Assembly: GCF_032854445.1 (NCBI RefSeq)
Contig: NC_088300.1
Span: forward strand, 24,225,608-24,289,607
DNA length: 64,000 nt
Direction of reading: 5' to 3'
DNA from: Liolophura sinensis
Lineage: Eukaryota; Mollusca; Polyplacophora; Chitonida; Chitonidae
Below the pieces are notes generated by a model. That model had not been told where the DNA came from. It was given only the letters and a program-made list of their open reading frames with translations, and made no database searches. Shown piece by piece: positions 12,525 through 23,898 of this stretch. Position numbers and translations under genes: made by a program. How positions within the stretch are numbered: position 1 is the first letter of the stretch; each line of letters starts with the position of its first letter.

Positions 12525-13345
12525 AGTCTGAACATTCTGAGTAAAACTTGCTGCAGATCTTGTGATAGGCCTAACGGCATGCAGCAGAGTTAGTGTCAGA
12601 AGTCGCGCCATTTGAAAACATCAAAGTTTCCACACAACGTTGCTGGCGCTAAATTACCTTCTTTATCCCCTTGTTTTAGCTACATTCGAGCAGGCATAGT
12701 TCTTTTCTCCTCGTCTACAGTCTAATTCCTTCCTTGTTTGTCCATTGTCAACGATATTTTGGCGAACGAAGACTCACACACCTCGTCTCCGTTTATGCAT
12801 TTTTCCTTGCCGGGATAGCCGCCAATATATAGTGCTTACGTAACACGCGTCGTAGACATCGCCCGGACAAATTCGAACCTTCCCTGCTTCATCTTTCTTG
12901 GTGATTTGTCTAGGTGACTTGTTACCTCTCAAGAGTCTTTCTCTCTCAACCGGCGTTTTTTTCTGTCGGCAGTTCTCGTGTCTGTCCGGATATTCTCGGG
13001 GCAATGACTACGACGCGTCTGACATAAGTACACATTGGCGGCCATCACAGTAAGTGTGAAGCGTGAACGGCGAAGAGGTGTGGGAGAGTTTGTTCGTCAA
13101 AATATCGTTGACCATGGACAAACAATGGAGAAATTTGACTGTATATGAGGAGAGAAGGACTGTACGTGCTCAGATGTAACTAAAACAAGAGGAGAAAGTG
13201 GGTAATTTAACGTCAGCAACGATGTTTGGAAACTTAATTTTTTCAAATGGAGCGACATCTGACTCTAACTCTGCAGCATGCCGTTAGGCCTATCATAATC
13301 TCTGCTGCGAGTTTTACTCAGAATATTTGGATTAGAAGTTAATAA
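12525..13345. repeat. Near-complete palindrome (fold-back element) in intron 2
   Basis: The left arm, from about 12525 towards 12930, is matched by the reverse complement of the right arm, from about 13345 back to 12940. Paired landmarks are GATAGGCCTAACGGCATGC near 12561 with its complement GCATGCCGTTAGGCCTATC near 13277; GTCAACGATATTTTGGCGAA near 12748 with TTCGTCAAAATATCGTTGAC near 13094; and ACGCGTCGTAGACATCGCC near 12845 with a diverged complement near 13000. By eye about four of five bases match in the outer arms. There is little or no unique centre. It lies entirely inside intron 2 of the ankyrin gene, so the pre-mRNA could form a long hairpin. No transposase is visible. Confidence 0.88.
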
Positions 13346-13613
13346 ATCTGGAATTGCCTAAACGAATGTCACCGGGAATCTAATGCGGGGCTAAATAAAC
13401 CCACTAAGAAGAACAGACTGGTTTCATCACGAAATAAAAATTCTTTCCCCAAGTGTCCACTCAGTTAGTGGTATTGAGTGACAATTTGCCTTTGGGATTT
13501 AAGAAAGGTTTCCTCTTTTCTACGCCTGACAAGCAAAACTTCCCAGCCGTTCAGAGTGCAAATTGGAAGCTGTAAAAGTCAAGGCTTCCAGAGATCAGAG
13601 TTGCGAGCCTTAC

Positions 13614-13788
13614 CTTTGTTGTCCGCTATTTCGGGATCTATGTTATAGCGGATGAGAATCCTAACCAAGTCATTACACTTCTCCTCACAAGCGTAACTCA
13701 GTACGTCACGTCCTTCTTCGTCCGTGGCATTACAGTCGGCACCGTTGCTTAACAACATCACGAACGCTTGACCCCTGGTTAGCTCCTC
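13614..13788 (-). CDS. Ankyrin-repeat protein, exon 2
   Basis: Minus-strand acceptor CCGTGCAG|GAG at the 13789/13788 boundary and donor AAAG|GTAAGG after 13614. It is 175 nt long, starts in phase 0 and ends in phase 1, which exon 3 completes exactly. It encodes 58 residues and one base, starting EELTRGQAFVMLLSNGADCN and containing the second ankyrin repeat (DEEGRDVLSYACEEKCNDLV) and the start of the third (IDPEIADNKG). Together with the end of exon 1 the repeats read without a gap, which strongly supports the joins. Confidence 0.85.
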
Positions 13789-13815
13789 CTGCACGGTAAA
13801 CGTTATAGTTTAGTG

Positions 13816-13890
13816 TTCGGTGAATGAATGAATGGGAGCTAACGACACACTGGTAATCTTTCAGTCACATCGTGGCGATATTGCCTGAAC
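13816..13890. repeat. Dispersed repeat D fragment
   Basis: GTGAATGAATGAATGG, then GAGCTAACGACACACTGG, then TTTCAGTCACATCGTGGCG. It matches the layout of pieces at 25975-26040 and 42563-42625 (AATGAATGA, TTAACGCCACATYGGC, ATTTCAGCCA). It sits 28 bp upstream of the exon 2 acceptor. Confidence 0.5.
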
Positions 13891-13984
13891 AATACACTTT
13901 TCCTTGATATATTTTTAGGGTCATGAGGCAAACTGAAGGTCAAGGGGTCTCTGGAATGTGTAGTTACACAGTATCCCTGCTGTA

Positions 13985-14700
13985 CCCATCAACAACCACC
14001 ATCCCAACAAAGGGCTAAACCCATCAAAACAACCACTATCCCAACAAGAGATTAAACCCATCAGAATAATCACTATCCCAGCAAGAGGCTAAGCCCATCA
14101 AAACACTAAATACCCAAGCAAGAGGTTAAACCCTCAAAACACTCACTACCCAAGCAAGACGGTAAGCCCTTCAAAACACTCACTACCAAAACAAGAGGCT
14201 AAAACCTCAAAGCACTCACTACACAAGCAAGAGGTTAAACCCTCAAAACACTCACTACCCAAGCAAGAGGCTTAACCCATTCAAACACTCACTACCCAGG
14301 CAAAAGGGTAAACCCTCAAAACACTCACTACCCAAGTCAGAGGCTAAACCCATTCAAACACTCACTACCCAAGCAAAAGGGTAAACCAATTCAATCACTC
14401 ACTACCCAAGCATGAGGCTAAACCCTCAAAACAATCAATTCCCAAGCAAGACACTAAAACCATCAAAACACTCACTACCCAAGCAAGAGGCTAAAACGAT
14501 CAAAACAATCACTACCCAAGCATGAGGCTACACCCTCAAAACACTCACTACCCAAGCGAGAGGCTGAAACCGTCAAAACAATCACTACCCAAGCGACAGG
14601 CTAAACCCTCAAAACAATCAATTCCCAAGCAAGACACTAAAACCATTCAAACACTCACTCCTCAAGCAAGAGGCTAAAACCTCAATACACTCACTACCAA
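13985..14700. repeat. 36-bp tandem array, first block
   Basis: About 20 diverged units with CCCAAGCAAGAGGCTAAACC followed by CTCAAAACACTCACTA. Unit spacing is about 36 bp and longer at the left margin. The array stops abruptly where a Penelope-like element begins and resumes with the same unit at 16431. It lies in intron 1 of the ankyrin gene. Confidence 0.95.
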
Positions 14701-16430
14701 ATATAAGCGTCAAGCCCGGCATTCATATACCATTCGTAGTTCGTAAAGGGCGTTCCAAGTCGACAATCGCAAGATCCATTTCCAAAACAACGTTTAACAC
14801 TAACTCCCAAAGACAAAGGTATGTAAGGAATTACACAAATAAGAAATAAAGCCGGTAACACACAAGAGAGAAGCGGTCATCAGTTTTCAATGATGCCGGG
14901 CAGACAGTGGATATTCCAGGCATGAATTCCATATCAAAGTTCAAATTCGTAGTCCATGAATGAGTTCCATGTCAAATAACATTTAAACAGGTATCTCAGT
15001 CGCGCTTAAATTGCAACTGTTCATAAAGGCAACATGCTGAGGTAATTAGCATGGTTACCTTTACGGCCCCTAGCCCCAGGTTAAGCGGTATTAGATACAG
15101 TTTGAAAATGACGAGCGTTACAGACCCTAACCGATCAGATTGTGATTCAAAAATAACGGACGATTACGTCTTTCCCCTTAATATGTAAAGATCTTATGTA
15201 CGTGATAGATATGTACATGGGGATAACAGCGCCGTCTATGTGGTTGATCACAATGCAGATAGCCAGAGATTCTGAACGCTCTGTCCATACCTGCCAACGA
15301 AAGTGTTATGCTCATTGTAAAATTTGAGAAACTTAGAATGAAGGTGTTTGATGAAGTATCCTTGACAAACTAGTTTTTGAACTAGCAGCTTGTGACGCAG
15401 ATTAAAGTCATCACAATTAACGCAAGATCTGACAAATGCTACAAGGCGAGATATGTATACGCCATATGCAGGACCCTTTGGTATATTGCTATCTAAATAA
15501 GGATAATTTACAATATAAAAATTGAAATAGCATCCCATGAGTGGTAACCTTTATAAAGAGTAGAACTAAAGAAAGCCCTATTGCTTCTGACGTGAATGTA
15601 AGGGTGATTTGTTTTAGTAAATACCGAGACAATTAACGACAATATTCTTTCAATAAGATCGTTGTGAGGAATGGTAGTATAGAGAGTAGAGAAATCCCAT
15701 GTGGATACGTCTTTGTACGGTATATGCATATGAGCATCGAGTTTGTAATTGTTAAGCATCCACATGCAGTTGACAGCTGAATTTTTTGTTATGGCACAAC
15801 AATATTTATTCCAAAATGATTTTACTCTTTGTAACGCTCTCGTAAGTAGGGTTGAAAAGAGTTTGGTGGTGCAGCTTCTTGAACCTGCAATAAATCGAGC
15901 CTTGTATGGGGATTTATGCATTTAAGGAATCCAGTAAAGTTGTGGTATTTCTGTGTGACGGGTCGGTATATTTATGCGCCTTTCTTTAAGAAAGGTTTTG
16001 TGTTTGTTAAATAGTTCCTCCAGGGTACATGTAGTAGCAGAATACGTGGATGTCGTTGTAGATGCACATAGCTCTTGAACAAGAATTTGATAATAATAAT
16101 TCTTGCAAATAAAGATGACATTATTAGGAGCCTTGTCTGCTACAGTGATGACAAATTTACTATGAAGGTCAGCGAGTGTTTCTTGCACAGTGGGATCCTT
16201 CAGTACCTGTTTAACTTTAGGTAGAGCATCAATGTCTAGACGGTGTATAGTTAAACTAAGTTTCTTTTTGACCATCTCAAGCCAATCGTTAAGTACCAAA
16301 GAATTCACTTCCTCCCGTTCTGACCATTTTTTAACATACTCCTCAAGTGCCAAGATGATATTTTTTCTCTATACTTAGGACCCCTCACAAAGAGATTCCT
16401 TAGATCATTATTCTTAATAATATTAAGCAA
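14701..16430 (-). mobile_element. Penelope-like retroelement, decayed, inserted in the 36-bp array
   Basis: Non-repetitive insert between two blocks of one array. It carries Penelope-type coding remnants on the minus strand (15248-16353). The downstream segment in element sense includes GGGGCTAGGGGC and TTTATGAACAGTTGCAATTT, also found, diverged, after the second fragment at about 18990-19070. The element therefore runs in the same direction as the host gene. Boundaries are set by where the array units stop and restart. I did not find terminal repeats. Confidence 0.8.
15248..16353 (-). pseudogene. Penelope-like reverse transcriptase remnant
   Basis: Three minus-strand pieces in order. The first (16353-15922) has KFVITVADKAPNNVIFICKN, a segment typical of Penelope-like proteins. 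It ends at an in-frame TAA directly followed by the second (15921-15508), which carries SRSCTTKLFS and DVSTWDFSTLYTTIPHNDL, the latter highly characteristic of Penelope RT. The third (15538-15248) is shifted by one base and has GPAYGVYISRLVAFVRSC and FNLRHKLLVQKL, the family's post-catalytic region. The stretch expected to hold the YxDD catalytic motif is missing between STLYKG and the third piece. With a nonsense codon, a frameshift and a core deletion, this copy is dead. Confidence 0.85.
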
Positions 16431-17600
16431 GAGGCTAAACCCTCAAAACACTTACTACTCAAGCAAGAGGTTAAACCTTCAAAACACTTACTACCAAAAC
16501 AAGAGGCTAAAACATCAAAACACTTACTACCCAAACAAGAGGCTAAACCCTCAAAACATTCACTACCCAAGCAAAAGGCTAAACCCTCAAAACACTCACT
16601 ACCCAAGCGAGAGGCTAAGCCCTCAAAACACTTACTACCCAAGTAAGAGGCTAAACTCGCAAAACACTCACTACCCAAGCAAGAGGTTAAACCTTCAGAA
16701 CACTTACTACCAAAACAAGAGGCTAAAACATCAAAACACTTACTACCCAAGCAAGAGGCTAAACCCTCAAAACACTCACTACCCAAGCAAGAGGCTAAAC
16801 CCTCAAAACACTCACTACCCAAGCAAGAGGCTAAACCCTCAAAACACTTACTACTCAAGCAAGAGGCTAAACCCTCAAAACACTCACTACCCAAGCAAGA
16901 GGCTAAACCCTCAAAACACTCACTACCCAAGCAAGAGGCTAAACCCTCAAAACACTCACTGCCCAAGCAAGAGGCTAAACTCTCAAAACACTCACTATCC
17001 AAGCAAGAGGTTAAATCTTCAAAACACTTACTACCAAAACAAGAGGCTAAAACATCAAAACACTTACTACCCAAGCAAGAGGGTAAACCCTCAAAACACT
17101 CACTACCCAAGCGAGAGGCTAAAACCCTTAATATACTCACTACCAAAACAAGAGGTTGAACCAATCAGAACACTCACTCTCCACGCAAGAGGTTAAACTT
17201 TCAAAAAAAAAAAAACAAAACAAACAAAAACAATACCCAAGCAAGAGACTAAATCCATCAAAACAATCAATACCCAAACAAGAGGCTAAATCCATTAGAA
17301 CAATCACTACCCCAACAAGGGGCTAAACCAATCAGAACAATCACTACCCAAGCAAGAGGCTAAACACATCAAAACAATCACTACCTGAGCAAGAGGCTAA
17401 ATCCATTAGAACAATCACTCTTTTAACAAAAGGTTAAACCAATCAAAACAATCACTACCATGGGAAGAGGCTAAACCCATCAGAACAATCATTACCCCAA
17501 GAAGGGGCTAAACCCATCAAAACAATTACCAGCCAGACAAGAGACTAAGACATTAAAACCATCCCTATTCCAGCAAAAGGTTAGCCCATAAAAACCATCC
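16431..17600. repeat. 36-bp tandem array, second block
   Basis: About 32 units, most regular between 16431 and 17150 (AAGCAAGAGGCTAAACCCTC, AAAACACTCACTACCC). They diverge to about 38 bp with CCATCAAAACAATCACTACC after 17225. An A-rich interruption lies at about 17203-17235. A long minus-strand open frame at 16400-17164 encodes a 12-residue periodic peptide only because 36 is divisible by three. Confidence 0.95.
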
Positions 17601-18054
17601 CCATTTTCATTATCCTCAGAACCAGTGCCATCAACAAGAGACTAATGTTACCAGTGTTGCTGTCGTCCCCGCTTTGGTGATGTAGTATTTTATATTGTGT
17701 TGTCGCAGAAACTGTGCTGTACTATGCACTCCCGTGACCTGGCCGTTGGTTTTGTTTCACATAGTTGCTTATTGAATGTGACGAAAACACAGTATTTTGT
17801 GTATTTCTAGATCAGTGACGTTTAATAAATTGCAGTTAACATTATTGTTAATGGAGCTAGGTGACATATAATTTGCGGCTATTTAAGCAATTAAAAGGAC
17901 AGTTAGAATAAAACCCTATATATGTTGTAAACTGACAAGAGGTAGTATTTCACTGGTTACTTGTGATCATTTACAACTTTTCACTTTCGTCGCTGCTCTG
18001 GCTTTATGTCGTAATCATTTATATTGCACTCATCAAGATCATCATGACTTCCAC
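17601..18054. other. No gene recognised
   Basis: Intron 1 sequence between repeat blocks. Nothing recognisable. Confidence 0.4.
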
Positions 18055-18285
18055 CTAAAGGTTAAACCGGTCAATACCATCATCACTACACAAGCAAGAG
18101 GCTAAACCCATCAAAGCCACCATCACTACCACCACCAAAAGGTTAAACTCATGAAAGCCACCATCACTACCACCACCAAAAGGCTAAACCCATCAAAGCC
18201 ACTATCACTACCACCACCAAAAGGCTAAACCCATCAAATCCACTATCACTACCACTACGAAAAGGTTAAACCCATGACAACTAAC
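18055..18285. repeat. 40-bp tandem repeat related to the 36-bp unit
   Basis: About five units with AAAAGGCTAAACCCATCAAA followed by GCCACTATCACTACCACC. The shared AGGCTAAACCCATCAAA core links it to the variant units at 17225-17530, so it is probably an outlying, lengthened derivative of the same satellite. Confidence 0.85.
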
Positions 18286-18682
18286 AGCAACCAACATAAC
18301 TAACAACGCCAAACTGCTGAACTACTATCTAATGACAACCACCACCAGGAAGATATACTATACAACGTCAACTATTGAACCATTTCCTTCGCCCTGCTAG
18401 TTATTAATATTACTTATTAATATTATTATCATCCATTGTTTCATTGTTACCTATTTTCATATAAATACATCTATATGGAGAAAATATTCAAACATAATCT
18501 TCTTAAGCTCGATCCTTTTCATTTACCAAAGAGGTATATTGCTGCCCTGTTAGCAATAAGTAATCGCTTTATTGCCGTGGCAGTGAAACCTATCCACCTT
18601 CGTTGAATCTTCATGGAGGAGGCAAAATATGGTACAGAAAAGCACATCTTCTTTGAACCTATATTTGTCCTAAAGATTATCA

Positions 18683-19110
18683 ATGCAAGGTTTCCTGTCA
18701 TACCGTCTGCATTATAAAGGGGATGGTTTCAATTTAGAAATTGAAAATTATCCAATTTTGGATTATAATAGATCAGAGGACATTGCACATGGCATATACA
18801 CATCTCGCCTTTTAGCATTTGTTAGATCCTTGGTAAAATGTGATGTTTTCAGTATACGTCACCTAAACCTTGTGCATCAAAGATACTCTGTGAAACCCCC
18901 TTGGCTATAAGTCTCTTAAATTCTGCTGTGAATATAACAATCTTGTTGGCAAATATAGACGGAGCATTCAGGATCTCAATACTCCCGTTTAACCAGTGGC
19001 TAGGGGGCTGTATAAGCTTCAAGGTTTATTACATGTACCTGGTGCTTTTATGAACAGTTGCAATCGAAACGCCACTGAGACACCTGTATTTATATTCTTC
19101 CTGGGCCAAA
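18683..19110 (+). pseudogene. Second Penelope-like fragment (3' part)
   Basis: The plus-strand frame encodes NLEIENYPILDYNRSEDIAH and GIYTSRLLAFVRSLVKCD, homologous to the third piece of the element at 14701-16430 (GVYISRLVAFVRSC). After the stop at about 18908, a shifted frame continues with the equivalents of the conserved tail. The 3' untranslated part (GGCTAGGGGGCTG, TTTATGAACAGTTGCAATCG, CACTGAGACACCTG) matches the end of the first copy. It is opposite in orientation to that copy. Confidence 0.75.
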
Positions 19111-20094
19111 TTGTTCGAAAGTGTATCAGCTAATAAAAAAGTTACATCTCCAAACAGCTAATTTAAAAGTTTAACCTATCTAAGAAGCCAATGCAGTGCG
19201 CAAAGTACAACAGCAGCAGTTTTAGTTCATATTTAATATACTGTACATAATTTGTTTTAGGCTAAGTGCAAAACTGAAGACTCTGATTAAAGTTAAATCG
19301 GATATTTAATCTTAAACTAGTTTTGAACAACCGGGCCCAGGAAAGTATCCGCGGACTAGGAGTTTAAAATTTGAATTCGATGCTATGTCAAGAACATCAA
19401 CTGTGTTCCCTGCTTCAATGAAAGCTGATGACTTCTTCATTACATGTCACCAGCTTTATTTGATATTTATATATTATTTCCTACATATATTCCTTGGAAA
19501 CTGATGTTTAAGTTGTTTTGAAAATGAGTCTTAATTGTGGTTATCAACTTGGAACACTCATTCTTAGCTTTCGGAAGGTATACGAATGTTGGACTTGACG
19601 CTAAGAGTATCGCGCTACTCCAGTTCTCATGGAAACCACTAAATTTCTAATATTGTATAAAGGGAGCCTTAAGGAACACTATGCTACAATAGTTCAAAGA
19701 GACTTACGATGTTTTATTGATATAACTGAATATTCCTCAGGTAATTTGAAATATTCCTCATGTGACTAGAAAAGTGACGTGAAATTATGACATTGAAGTG
19801 TGAAAATCACATCAGATATTTGTAATCTACATGATATATTTTTCCGTGATGACAGACGAAAGTGGGAGCGCCGGGAATTTTTTGTTTCTAAAAGAGCCTA
19901 CAAAAATTGGAAAAGAGATGTTAATACAAATGCAAATTATAAGTAAGGAAAGATTTACTTACTTATGCATTTATTTCATAGGTTTTTACGTCTTAGTCAA
20001 AACTCATAATAATCCCATACTAATCCTTACAGTATCAACATAATCCCATATAAACACTATCTAGCATCACTATCTCCTGTTGACTCATGTTGTA
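19111..20094. other. No gene recognised
   Basis: Intron 1 sequence. A 70-codon frame at 19831-20043 has no recognisable similarity. Confidence 0.4.
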
Positions 20095-20450
20095 CAATCA
20101 AGTTCATCTTACTGTACGATAATATCCAGACCCGTAATCTACCATCATCAACTCATGTAGACAGTACCATCATATCTAGACCCTTAAGGTAACAAATTAA
20201 CTCCTGTAGACCCTTACAGTACCATCATTATCTCCTGTAGACCCTTAATGTACGATCATATCCAGACCCTTACTGTACCATCATTAACTCCCTTAGACTC
20301 TGACAGTATCATCATATTCACCTGTTGACCCTTGATGTACCATCATTATCTCCTGTAGATCCTTTCTGTACCATCATGTTCACCTATAGACCCTCATATT
20401 CATTTTACTAAACCATCATGATCTCAACTAGACCCTAGATGAAAAAAATG
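20095..20450. repeat. Degenerate tandem repeat of about 31 bp
   Basis: Loose recurrence of TAGACCCTTACTGTACCATC followed by ATTATCTCCTG. About ten diverged copies. It fades to the right, with scattered CATGTAGACC pieces up to about 20650. Confidence 0.7.
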
Positions 20451-20984
20451 CTTATCTGCACTGTGTAATCATAACCACATGCAGATTCTTGTGATGGCAT
20501 GATGACTCTTAAAGATGATATCGTTGTATCACCGTATCATCACCTATAGACCTCATAATCACATATAAGCTCTGAATAGTCATTATAATCACCATTACAC
20601 CCTTACTGTGCGATACTAGGCACATGTAGACCATGTCTGTACCACATTTAGATCATTATTATGCCATGAATTCCACATGCAAAAGAAGAAACCTGCTTAA
20701 AATTCATATTTAGGCCCCTACTGTAATGTAGGACCTGTTGCTGTGGCAACAGAAGAAAGCTCTCCAACGACAAAAAATAAAGAATTTTTATAATATAAAT
20801 GAATTATATTCATGATTAGCTTAACCCTGCGCTGTTCAGTGCCGACAGGTAATGACTTACTCTTTTTATCTAAGAAGCATTTCTTAACAAAAACTTACAG
20901 CCCCCCCCCCCCCACAAAAAAAACATACGGAATCTATGGATTTTCATTTCCAATACAGCTTATCTGATAATTTCCTTTCCTCAT

Positions 20985-21530
20985 GACACCAGCTGTCACA
21001 TGTCGATCCTTATGACACCACCAGTTACATGTGGATCCTCATGACACCATAGGTCACAAGTTGTTCATCACGACGTCATCTGTCACATGTCGATCCTCAA
21101 GATGCCATCAGTCACGTGTCGACCTTCATGACACCATCAGTCACATGTGGATTCTCACGACACCATCAATCACATGTAGACCCTCATGACACCTTCAGTT
21201 ACATGTCGATCCTCATGACACATCAGTCACATGTTCATCATGATGCCATCAGTCACATGGCGTTCCTCACAACACCATCAGTCACATGTCGATCTTCAGG
21301 ACGCCATCAGTCACATGTCGATCATCACAACTCCATCAGTCACATGGCGACCCCGACGACGCCATCTGTCATTTGTCTTTCCTCTTGACACCATCAGTCA
21401 CATGTCGATCCTCATAACACCATCAGTCACATGTCGATTTACGACGCCATTAGTCACGTTTCGAATCTCATGACACCATTAGTCACCTGCTGATCCTCAT
21501 GACGCCATCAGTCACTTGTGAAAACTTCCG
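20985..21530. repeat. Tandem repeat of about 29-30 bp
   Basis: About 18 units with ACACCATCAGTCACATGTCG followed by ATCCTCATG. The open frames through it (21116-21473) are periodic (HQSHVD, ISHM) and not genes. Confidence 0.9.
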
Positions 21531-21597
21531 ATATAATCCTAGTCACACGTCTTTCCACGTAAAATTATCATCGTGGGCAATACCCCTTTACCTTCCT

Positions 21598-21731
21598 TTC
21601 CGGCCTAAAGTGGGAAGGTCTGTCAGCAGCCTGCGGTTTCTTCCCACCATAATGCTGGCCGCCGTCGTATACGTGAAATATTCTTGAGTTCGGCGTAAAA
21701 CATCAATGAAATAAATAAATAAATAAATAGA
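21598..21731 (+). mobile_element. SINE-A 3' part
   Basis: Plus-oriented body (TTCTTCCCACCATAATGCTG, GCCGCCGTCGTATACGTG, AATATTCTTGAG) ending in the tail AAATAAATAAATAAATAAAT. The tRNA-like head is missing. Confidence 0.85.
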
Positions 21732-22024
21732 TGCGCCTTTACTATGGTAGTCACATATTAACCCTGCCTTATGGTATTTATGAATCCACATTTAGGCCTC
21801 TTTTGTGACATCATCCGGCATGACAACAAGCGCTCCATCTCTCCTCCCTGACATTCGATGTGCAGACATAGTTTTTAACGGGTCATTCCAAGGTTGTGAA
21901 ACCTTAGCACGGAACTCCGTTCCCCTCCTGAGCAATCATGTGTGCGGTAGGATGATTGATAAGGGACCCATAATCATGATGCGTTCGGTAAGAATTCGTA
22001 CACGACATTCGCGAGTCGGACTGC

Positions 22025-22070
22025 GGAGGGATAAGCGACAGCGGATTCACCGGATGTTGTCTGTTGTTCA
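22025..22070 (+). other. Short inverted copy of an ankyrin exon 3 segment
   Basis: The plus strand reads ATAAGCGACAGCGGATTCAC then CGGATGTTGTCTGTTGTTCA. The minus-strand exon 3 reads TTAAGCGACAGCGGTTTCGC then CGTATGTTGTCCGTTGTTCA. The reading frame is preserved: RDKRQRIHRMLSVVQ here versus EVKRQRFRRMLSVVQ in the exon. It lies in intron 1, in the orientation opposite to the gene. About 45 bp are alike and the flanks are not. Confidence 0.6.
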
Positions 22071-22084
22071 ACCATATCTTGCTT

Positions 22085-22400
22085 GCAAAATTTCGTCGCA
22101 TTTTTGCAATTTTTCACTAACATGACGAGGAGGAGTCATTATGAGTGTGAACATGTACTGTGTCTTCGTGTAGCAGGGCGAGTCCATGCTGCAAAAGTGC
22201 TGACGCCAATGAAATATCATGTCGAAGACACGAGACATGACATCCCACCGGCAAATCGGGTCATGTTTCCTTGATCCAGCCAGGTTAGGCCATAGCAAGT
22301 ACTATTTTTTTAGTTTTTGGTGTGACCCGAAGCGGGTTTGATCCCAGATCTCACGACTGCGAGGCTGCAGCTCTAACCTGTAGGCCACGAAGGCAAGAAA
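22085..22400 (-). mobile_element. SINE-B, near full length
   Basis: Read on the minus strand: a tRNA-like head at the right (TGGCCTACAGGTTAGAGC as an A-box region and CTGGGATCAAACCCGC as a B-box region), then a body with GACACGAAGACACAGT-type sequence, ending near GTTAGTGAAAAATTGCAAAA. It shares head, the GTCGAAGACACGAGAC-like block and tail type with the plus-strand copy at 50490-50825. Confidence 0.75.
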
Positions 22401-23890
22401 TGTTTATTTCTTGCCTTTCGTTCGGAAGATTTTCTTGCACGTACAATCTAAGGCAAGGGTCAGGTTTACCGGTGGACGAAATCGGGAAGAACCCTGGCCA
22501 AAGCACCACCCAATTCTGCAGCTGATCGGCTGAGTAGAGGGTGACGTTTTATATCAATAAGCCAGCGAGATGAATATAAATATGAATTTATGCAGCAGAT
22601 TAGACATTCGTATACCAGCAGTCGACCGAAATTGACGATTCCCAAAACGATGTTTTACACAAACCACCAAAGATCTAAAAAAGTACATAAACTACGAAAT
22701 TGGGACAAATTCACACAAAGAGAGTCAGACTTGAGGTGAAATCATACCCTTAGGCTACATATAATATGAAGTTGATTCTGCATGAGTATACTTAATAGAG
22801 TAATACGCTAAGTTTAATAATGAAATAAGCAATTTTGCCTCTGCTGTTTTCAGCACGACAGCGATTATGCTGCGTATAGCTTTTTCTGTATTTGTAGTGT
22901 GCATATAATGTATTATAGTGACATGATAGAACCAGTATTTACATGTCTTGACGCCCTATATGGAATATTTCAGACGTTTGCTGATATGTAGGTTTCTGCT
23001 AATATAAACTTCTGCCAATATAACCTTCTGCTTATGTAACCGTCTGCTAATGTAACCTTCAGTTGATGTAACCTTTTAATGATCAGTAGATTTTTAGTGA
23101 TCAGAACTATTGCATTAATATCCCGGTGAAAATGTAGCATACGCTCTCTACATAACAGATTCCTCCTTTGTACGGCTGTCTATAGGCCTACAGCCATGCT
23201 GTCAGCACAAAAGTTCAATTTGCTTTTGTTTATATAAATATTCATTGATATATACCTAGTGATCATCAAAGCGAAGTGATTTAAACAAATCTCAAAACAA
23301 TGTCAGCCTTATAATTGAAACTAGATTACAGATTGATAGTGAACGAGGATCAGGGCCGATATTAATTATACCCCTGTGAAGATTTTATTCATTTCCTTGT
23401 TCATAAAATTGTTTCACTGATCAAGTCATTTTTAATTTTGGGACAAATTTTTAAAATGAAGTATTTGTTTTTTGGAAAATATTTACCTACTCCCACAAAC
23501 GAACGATCAATGTAGTCTGATTCGTGAACGTAGAGTAACTCGGTTTGTTAGAATTATGTAGATGTGTTTTGTTGACCATGCTAGAAAAGTCAGTTCACAT
23601 TCGGTTATATAGAGAAGTTCAAGTCAACTAACTGAACCACTTGTCTAAGAGACAGATGACTAGATAGGAACAGGAGAATGTCTACTGAGGTGTTCTTGTT
23701 TGACGGCGAAAAAGTAGGGGACTATATACAGGTAACCGAAGGTGTAGTTATTCAATCATGTAGAAAAATAAAAGGCGCTAAATTCAGGAAACTAAAAGAA
23801 GGCTATCCTATAAGCAGAAGGACTAGATTCAGGTAGCTTGGAGAGGGGCTGATGAAGTTCGTCTAAAAAGTGGAACACAAACGACCGTGA
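22401..23890. other. No gene recognised
   Basis: Remainder of intron 1. A short run of TAACCTTCTGCTAATGTAAC-type repeats occurs at about 22990-23070; otherwise nothing recognisable. Confidence 0.4.
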
Positions 23891-23898
23891 GAGTTTAC

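Noticed and set aside
16400-17164. 254-codon minus-strand open frame with a 12-residue repeat (CFEGLASCLGSE)
   Set aside because: It is exactly the 36-bp satellite read in one frame. A unit divisible by three with no stop stays open automatically. No start context, domain or flanking exon supports it.
19405-19470. CTGATGA core near a GAAA as a hammerhead ribozyme next to the Penelope fragment
   Set aside because: Penelope elements can carry hammerheads, but here the core motifs are in the wrong order and I could not draw the three stems.
21116-21473. Histidine/serine-rich plus-strand ORFs (HQSHVD, ISHM)
   Set aside because: Periodic translation of the 29-30 bp tandem repeat.
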